Source: Dactylorhiza incarnata
Lineage: Eukaryota; Streptophyta; Magnoliopsida; Asparagales; Orchidaceae
Reading direction: 5' to 3'
Length of the DNA: 64,000 nucleotides
NCBI GenBank assembly: GCA_033032865.1
Contig: JAWHQI010000507.1
Location: forward strand, 186,001 to 250,000
Part shown: piece by piece, positions 36,912 through 45,900 of the stretch
Layout of the letters: each line of letters opens with the position of its first letter
Numbering within the stretch: position 1 is the stretch's first letter
The notes under the pieces: model-generated
What the model was told of the DNA's origin: nothing
The model's database searches: none
What the model saw: the letters and a program-made list of their open reading frames with translations, nothing else
Position numbers and translations under genes: made by a program

Positions 36912-39900
36912 TTTTCAGCCTTCTATCTTAATAGGATTTGATTTAAGTTATAAGATATGTTATGATAGAAACTTAGACATTAAAAGTGGATCCTAACTCA
37001 AATCAAAACTAAGGTTCCAACAGAATTAGAAGCAAATAGGGAAGAACTAGAGAACCTTAGGAAAAATGATGTCTATCTAAGAAATCAGGACTTAATAGGT
37101 GAAGTTAATAATAAGCAATCAGAATTGATTAAAATAAGAAGTGAAAATCAAGAATTAAAGGTAGAGCTAGCAAAGGCAAAAGCCTTTGAGGACTCACTCA
37201 ATGGGAGGAGTCAACAGCTCAGAGACATCACAGAAAATCTCTCCATGAGATTTAATCACCTGGGGGTTAGGAGCAGACCCATCCACTAGCACAGAAATCC
37301 ATAGGAAACCTGCCTGGAAAAATCCAGTTAGTTTCATTAGACCTAGTGACTATAAAGCCAATGAGAAGAGTGCATTAACTAAGGATCAACATATTAATAA
37401 AATATTTAAAACCACTGTCTCAACTAGAGCAAATTCAAACAAGGAAAAGAAATCTCAAGGGAAGGGTAATTCAGAGAAACCAAACAATCAAAAGGCTAAA
37501 GCAAAACCTAGGGTAATAAAATACTGTGCAGATCTCTTATATTTAGATACATTCTATACATATTTTAAGTATCAGAATAGTAAACATTGGATTGGGAAAT
37601 CCATTCCCTATCATCCAAAATGATATCTTGAAAAACCCTTCTATTCTTTCATTGAACCCTATAATGATAAAAGCAAAGGGCCCAAGGTAATCTGGGTTCC
37701 ATCTAATGTTTGAATTACTTGTGCAGGATAAGGTAGGGTTCTACCTGAGAGATAGTGAGAAAGGAAGGAAGAACTAAATTCAATCAAGGGAGTGATTCCT
37801 TCTCTTAATTCACTTGAAATTTCATTTGTTCATAAACACTATTTTCAATAAACACAAATGCTGGAAAAACAACAAGAATTTTCTAAGAAAATAGATCTGT
37901 TCATTCAGAGGCGCGTCGAATAGAAGTCGACGTACTATCGACTTTTACTCGACGCTGGCGTCATGAAGCACTCAGAGTGCATATTCATATCGACGCATAC
38001 GTCTATGTTGGGAAAAACCCCTTGGATTTAACTTAACAAATTATCTAAAGTGATTTTATCTCTTAGGTGTTAATTACCATTGTATAGTGAGGGTAATTTG
38101 GGTCATTAGATGTCTTAGGATATCACACACAACTTGGGTGTCAAGACCAGATCATGTCAAGTAGAATTTAAGTTAAGTTAACAATTGCGTCGAATAGAAA
38201 TCGACGCAACATCGAATTGATGTCGACGCTACTTATACTAGAAGTCCAAGCAACTCAACCTTATGTCTAAGTAAATCAAGTCGACGCTACGTCGAAAGGA
38301 TATTGACGTAGAGGCTATGGTCATGTCGAAGTATCATGAGAAGTCGACGGAGCTTTCACTTCAACTCAATGCAGGAGGAAGTATCTGTCGAAGCCATCTA
38401 AAGTTGACGCAACGTCGACTTCAATTCGACGAAGATGATGAAGTTCAGAGTCAAGCCCTCAACTCGACGGTTACGTCGATAAGGTATCGACGCAACGTCG
38501 ACAAGCAGAGTTCAATCAGAGCAAGAATGAATTCGAAGCTGCTCTTACAAGAACTCGAAGGTGCGTCGATAAGAGAGAAAGAGAACTCTACGCAACGTCG
38601 AATACAGTCTAAAAAGGAAACCTTTTCAGCTGTCATTTTGGATCTCTCTCTCATGACCTACAGTGCTCAAGACTGTTCTCCAACGGCTCATTTATTGCCA
38701 CAAATGGAAAGGAGCATTCAAGAAGACAGGAAAGGTTTTTTGGAATGATATATTACAGTTGGTGGATGGGTCGAGTATTAAAAGAGGAAATGAATAAATA
38801 TTGTCTAATGGTATACCTTTTCAGGACATTCTAGAAGAGGAAAGAAATTCAAATTAATACAAGGACAATAAATAGGAAGAAGGCAGAGAGAAACATAGAG
38901 CATACATTACAATTTCTCACGGCTGTCATTCAGGGCTTCCTCCTTCTTCTTCCTATTGGAACCCTAAAAGACAAAACAGAAGATCTGCTCTCGCTCTCTC
39001 TCTCAGATCAGAAGAACAAAGGATGCTTCTCATCACTACTATACAGCAGCCAGATCTCAATAAAAGAAAAGCAGAACAGGATCTGAAGCTCATAATCCTT
39101 GCAAAACATCACTTCCAAAAGCAAAGATTCATTATTCACAGATCCAGAAAAGAGAAAACTGAAGCACAAGGCTTCACAGAATTCTGAGAACATAATTCTC
39201 CCTCTTCACTTTCTCTTCCTCCTTCACTTTCTCTTCACCTGTAAAAGAGTTTTTAGAATCCATCTTTCAAAGGATTCAGTGGTACAAGATCTCCTTACCA
39301 AAAGATCAGTGGTTCAAGATCTCCTTATCAAAAGATCTGTGGTTCAAGATCTCCATATCAAAAGATCTTTGGTTCTAAGAGTCTCCTTATCAAAAGATCT
39401 TTGGTTCTAAGAGTCTCCTTATCAAAAGACTCTGGCACAGGTGGTGCATTCCTACCAGGTGGTAGAAGAGAGGACTACCCATATTTTGGGGAACCTCTAT
39501 AAGATCTTGTGTTTGTGTTGTGCTTTTCTGTGCTGTCCCAATTTTCTTTCTTAGCATTTTTATTTCATGCAATAATTATTCTGCCCGTGTTGTTTGTGAG
39601 CATAATTCCTTAGTGTGTTTTATTGTCAACACAGTTAGGATAGAAATATTTTAAATCTCTATTCACCCCCTCTAGAGGATTCTCAGAGACACACTATGCA
39701 CTTTCAGAGAGGTTGGCTTTGGGTTCGAAATTGATGCTGAGGTGCGACCGACAAAGCAAGATGGCAACATATTATTTACGGAATCAATTACTTTGGAATG
39801 AAGTAATCAATTTAATAAATTATGACATGCATTACACTCAATAAAAGAAGGCGTGCAGTGTGTTTCTCGAGGACCGTCGAGAGCTTGACTAGACAGAAGA

Positions 39901-42900
39901 TGCGACTGAGCGTCAACTTGCAGGAGATCAATACGACGAAATCAGTGCGGGCAGATCACATGCGGTTGTGATGAGGAAGATGATGCGGACGATCTCGGGG
40001 ATGATGACGGTCTGAGCTGCGGGCGACGAAGATGGAGCCGCTGTCGATCGAGGAGGGGCTACGGCCGAGTGGCGTTGCTCCCGTGCACAAGAATCGTGCG
40101 CAGTCACTGGGGCTTGCAGACAGAGTTTGAGGAATCACACTTAGTCGCAGTCTTTCAGTGTGTTGGTCTGCTGGTTGCGAAGAGAGGAACAACAGGCCCA
40201 CACATTGATCGTGGCGGGAAAGAATCCATTAAGGGGCTGCGAGCATAAGACCTTTCACGACGAAGTCACTGGGGCTTGCAGACAGAGTAAGAGGAATCAC
40301 ACTTAGTCGCAGTTTTTCAGTGTGTTGTTCTGCTAGTTGCGAAGAGAGGAACAACAGGCCCGCACATTGATCGTGGCGGGAAAGAATCCATTGAGGGGCT
40401 GCGAGCATAAGACCTTTCATGACGACTTCGAAAGGTGGCGTGGCTTTTGTTTTAGACGACTAGGCAGAGGCTGTTTGCCGCGGAACCATAAGAAATGGAG
40501 GAAGGACTCGCTCTGATACCAAAGTTGTTACTAGCACACCGTAAAATGTCAGTAGTGTTACCAGAGGATGGACAGAGATGGGTATGATGGTGGAGGAGAC
40601 TGGGGAGCCGGGGATGGTGGTGGAGGATATTGTGGAGCCGGAACTGTTGTAGCCTAAGCACTCTACTTGCTCGACTGGATACTTCTCCTAAGTCCATATT
40701 TCGTGTAACTCTAATTGATCCCTTATGGAATATCATAACCCATTCAAATAACAAGATATGGTCATGTCATCCTTGTAGATATCAAGGTTGGACCGGAGAA
40801 TGAGAAAATCATTCGTGTACTCATCCACAAATAATTTATCTTTACGCAGGCTGTGAAATCTACGATAGTTGTGTTTTAAAGTCTCCCCAAGGCGTAATAG
40901 GTGCCATTCCTAAATTAAATTTCGATTGCTCCAACTGTCCCCACCAAACAGAAGCAGAGCCCTTCATCCTATCTATCTCGGGGCATTTGTTTCCATGCCA
41001 TAAAACAATCAATTCTATCACACAAATCTAAGCAACTCTCGAATTTTAATTTACACTCGAAGTCTCCGACGTCTAATTTTACTCCTCCGTCCATGCGGGA
41101 TGGTTTCTTGTGTCGTGACCGCCTTGTTCATAATGTCTAGGGTCAGGGTTTTCTTGTTACCTAGGGTTAGGGTAGTGCTCGAGTTGGGGATTCCGGTCTT
41201 GATCCAACCGTATGTGTGCTTCGATTGCATTAACAAGCACGCGTAGCCCATTCATCACATTTCCTACATCACCCATACTCGTAGTGAGAATTTCAATCAT
41301 CTTCGTTAAAATTTTCATTTGAGCATTTACATTACTCTTGAAATGACCTACACGATTTTCTATTTTGAAATACTTCAAATATTTAAATAGCTTAGTTTTT
41401 AAGGAGAGAAAATATTCAATTTAAAATTATTTGAAATAACTTTGAATTTTAATAGACCATTTTTTGGTAAATGAAAACGGTTTTATGTCCTCTTTTTTGT
41501 TAAATGAAAACAGTTTTTTATAAATTTGAACGGATCGACTAATCCTCACGGTACGACAATCACGATTGTTGAGAACACATCGCGTGGAAGGAGTAGGTGA
41601 GAAAATGGCGGTCAGTCCATTGGAGAAGATGTTGATGCTGCCAATGGACCGTGGAGACGTCCTGGCTACTCTTTCCGATATACAAGAGACCGTTAGTGGA
41701 AGGGTCGTGGTCAACGACTGTTGTGGACTGACGATGAAGCCGACGTCTGGCGCTGAAGTAGGGAGCGATGAGACCAGCGTCTGGCGTTGTGCGCAATGGT
41801 TTCCGCAGGATCGGTGGCAAAATTACTTCACGGGCAGGGGAAGATGGGAAACTTCGGACCAACCGAGAGAAACGAGCAATCCCTCGTGTTTTCTTGTTAA
41901 ATGGCCACCCCTTTTGGTTTTCTTTTTGGGGTCTTATTTTAGTTTATAATATAATTTATTTCCAATGATATTATCACTAACATATATTTCTTTCCTTTTC
42001 AATTTATTCTCACGGATGAACTAAGTTTAAAGGCGCAAGGCGCACCGAGGCGTAAAGGGGTCCTGGAGCCTAGGCGCAAGGCGCAGACGTGTGCCTGAGG
42101 CACGTCAGGCGCAAAAATGAATCGGGTGCCCAATTCACTGAAAATTAGTGAATTGGGTGCCCAATTCACTGAAAATTAGCGAATTGGATGCTCAATTCAC
42201 CGATTTTCAGTGAATTGGGTGCCCAATTCACTGAAAATCAACGAATTGGATGCCCAATTCGCCGATTTTCAGTGAATTGGGTGCCCAATTCACTGAAAAT
42301 CAACGAATTGGATGCCCAATTCGCCGATTTTCAGTGAATTGGGCACCCAATTCATTGAAAATCGGTGAACTAGATGTCAAAGTGCGCCTAGGTGTGCATT
42401 GGGTGCGTCTGAGATCATGTTTTTGCACACCTCCCAAAAAAAGATTGAAGAAAACACTTTGAAAGGCCCAGGCGCACCTTATGTGCGCCTGAGAGGTGGT
42501 AAGGCGCCCGCCAAGGCCCGCCTGTGACACCTTGCCCGTCTCTGCCTTGCAGAGGCGAGGGCCGGTGCGCCTGGTGTGCACGACGAATAACTATGCCACT
42601 CCCTGAGGAGGTGCTGCTCACCAAGTGGAAGAAACACGGTACGGAATACCGTAAGGAGATTCTTGTCAAATGGAAGAATTTATCTACAACACACAACACC
42701 TGGGTCGACCAGCTCGAGTTCCAGGAACTATATCCAGAATTCCACCTTGGGGACAAGCTGGTTCTTGAAGGGGATGAGAATGTTATGAATCCTCATAACG
42801 GCCGGTTCGCGGGATAGACATATTATAGACGGCGAAAGGATGCGACATCAAGCGGGGCTGAACCATCTGGTTCAACCCTCCCTAATTAAAACAAGAAGGC

Positions 42901-45900
42901 GGTTGGTCCCTGGGGGGGGGGGGGGGGGGCGGCCCCTCCTCAACCCGAGGGGTATAAATACTCCTAGGGTTTCCTGGCGGTGGACAAGCAAGTGTTCTCA
43001 GGTATTCCCTCCCCCTCTCTCAAAACCATAGCTTTCTCTTTTCTCTCCCAAATCCTTTCTCGTTCTTATCACAATACATCATACTAGGTCTCCATGACAC
43101 TTCACTAGAATTCCCTTAGGGTACTCGATCACACGTACACCCTAAGTTATCAAAAGCGCGCCGAGGTGTTGGAGCCTAGGCGCATGCTTTAGGCACGTGA
43201 GACGCAAAAATGAATTGTGTGCCTAATTCACTGAAAATCAGTGAATTGGGTGCCCAATTCACTGAAAAACAGCGAATATGGCATCCAATTCACTGATTTT
43301 CTATGAATTGGGTGCCAAATTCCTTGAAAATCAGTGAATTGGATGCCCAAGTGCACCTAGGCGTGCCTTGGGTGCACCTGAGATCATGTTTTTGTCCACC
43401 TCCCCAAAAAACAGGTTGAAGAAAACACTTTGAAAGGCCTAGGCGCGACTTTGGTGCATCTGGGAGCTGGTAAGGCACGCACCGAGGCGCGTCTGGTGCA
43501 CATCGCCCGCCTATGCCTTGCAGATCTTGAGATGTTTTGGTAGATTAAAGTTAACTTCAACATATCTTGAGATGTTTTGGTAGATTAAAGTTAACTAAAT
43601 GCCCAAATAGAAACTAGGCCATGTTTTATTTAAAAAGAAATTTTTAGATAATAAGAGTACAAAAAAACCTATTCAGGATGGTCGATTGTTAAGGCTTTAT
43701 TGGGCTATTGTCTACTTTAACTTGTTGCATCTAACAACCTGAACTTTCCACATGCCAATTTTGATCTCCAGCCATATGGTCAGAGCCGTCACGGTTTTGG
43801 TTCGGCTCCATTCTACTAAAATCGTGAACCAAACCGTTAGGTACTTCAAATTAGAACCACAACCTTATTTGGTTTGATTGGTTCCAGTTTTGGTTCTGGG
43901 TCCTGCATAGTTTTTGGAACCGTCGTGCCCCACGGTTCTGGTTCAACCAAAATCAAATCCAAATTATTCAGTTGCGTTTCCGTCCAGTTCTTTGTGGTTC
44001 TCGTTCGGTTATATTCCTATTGAGTGAACTCAACGCGACCAAAATATCAAAACATGGTAACATCTATACCCCAATTTCTATCATCCAAACAAGAAATGTC
44101 GGCTAGATTTTGTCCTACAATTCAAGCTCGGCACTGCTTTTTCATAACATTATTTGAATATCAACTATTGTCAATATCAAGATGCTCCTATATTTTTTAA
44201 TATCAAATATCTTGAATTACCACAACATTAATTAATTCAATGAGTATGACAGAAATAAGAAAATACAAAATGTCGAAATTTGGCTACAAATATCATCAGA
44301 TGTAAAATCAATGAAGACTCCTATAGGATGTTCAACTAGAAGAGCACGAGGTGGAGGGTGGACTCCTTTTGAATGTTATAGTCGGCGAGAGTGAGTGAGA
44401 ATTGGGGGGGGGGGGAGAATACAACGCAACACTTAATTTTTTCCGGTGTCAACTAATACAGTACATACAATTTAATGATATTAGAGAACAAACGCATGGT
44501 AATGACAGTGCCACGGATTAGCAGAATAAAGAGTGAGATTATATGTTTGAAATGCATGACAAGCTTGCGAAGACAGCAGAGGGATTGCGACTTACCGATT
44601 TACGAAGATGTTTGATTTCCGGTTTGACATTTTACTGTGAAAGTGTTTATTGATATTTATAAGATAATATATATTTATATTATCATAATAGGTAGGGGTT
44701 GTAGGGGTTTAATTTTTTGGGGTGGAATATTATGGGGAAGTATGAAAAAAATATTATTATTGTTATATAATAATAATAAACGGGTTGCAGTTTGGTTCTA
44801 CTGCAGTTCAGTCTGGATCGCGTCTAGAAATTCTGAAATCACTCGAAACTTGTATGTTGCGGTTCTGGTTTGGTCCGGATAATAAAATGAAGGAGCCACA
44901 TCCGAACCATTGTTGTTCACAGTTCCAAAATTCAAACCTGACCTAAATAATTTGCGAATAGTTCGGTTCGGTTCTATGCGGTTCCGGTTTATTGTTCTAA
45001 ATGATAGCTCTACATATGATTAACGATTCGTCTTCATGTATGGACTCTTCATGAGTTATGAATCAATCTTCAATCTCAATTGCGTGATCCGGGAATTACA
45101 CAATTGGCAATCTTTTGCTTGAGATTAAACTGTTATAAAATCACATTCACGATCTTTTTGATTTCTCTAGGATCTGATCTAATCGATCTCGGATCAGGCA
45201 GTAAGATGATGTCTTTTATAGCATAATTGCAAACCTCAAAATACTTTAACCATTGGTAGAAGAGTTTCCTGTTACAAATCAGAAACTTCCGCGGTCGCGA
45301 GCTAGAAAATGAGAACAAAAACAGATTGCATTAACTGATAACAAACACAGGATATAATCCGGAGCATGCTCCGGCGGCTAAGTCCTCCAAGAACCTTCTC
45401 TCTAAATAGAGCCCAAAGGAACTAGAACATTCAAGACTCCCTAACACACATACCACTCCCCCTTATATAGACGGGGGAGGGCACTTAATAATAACAATAA
45501 TTTAGACTTATTATTAATTCATATAATTAATTAAACAATATTAATTAATAATTCATTAATTAATATTATCCAATCAAATTTATACTAATCAATAACAAAT
45601 TATTTTATTCCACCAAAATAATCACGGAGGCTTCCAATTGCGCGAGTGTCCGCTCCGGTGAATGCGATAGGGTAATATTTCCTCTTTGATGCCCCAAGGT
45701 TACAGCATATTTTTTGAATTAGTCAAAAGGTCATTTGATGGAAGCCATCCATTCATACTTCGTTCCTTGACAATTCTTTTCTGAAACTCAATAATAAATG
45801 TTGTTTCTTAATTTTCTAGTTTTATAGTTTGTTATCTTTAATTTTAAAATGGGATTTTGGACTGTGATGTCTTATCACAATATGCCATAACCTTTGTAGG

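Larger units (their letters stand above)
5659..45899 (+). other. About 40.2-kb transposon-filled intron of the BRCT gene
   Basis: Donor GTATTC at 5659 and acceptor CCTTTGTAG at 45891-45899 bracket it. Phase 1 on both sides and continuity of the BRCT 2 fold (CYKFE then GEKFELARK) argue that it is one intron. Within it I recognise nested Sirevirus-like elements in both orientations, chromovirus fragments, hAT and Tourist-like elements and MITEs. No other cellular gene was seen inside. Confidence 0.82.

Noticed and set aside
38317..38748. Plus-strand frame of 143 codons
   Set aside because: It crosses the GTCGAC palindrome block of an LTR and has no domain or splice context.
40510..40521. Minus-strand primer-site motif TGGTATCAGAGC
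   Set aside because: No LTR edge adjoins it and the nearby gypsy gag lies on the wrong side for this orientation.
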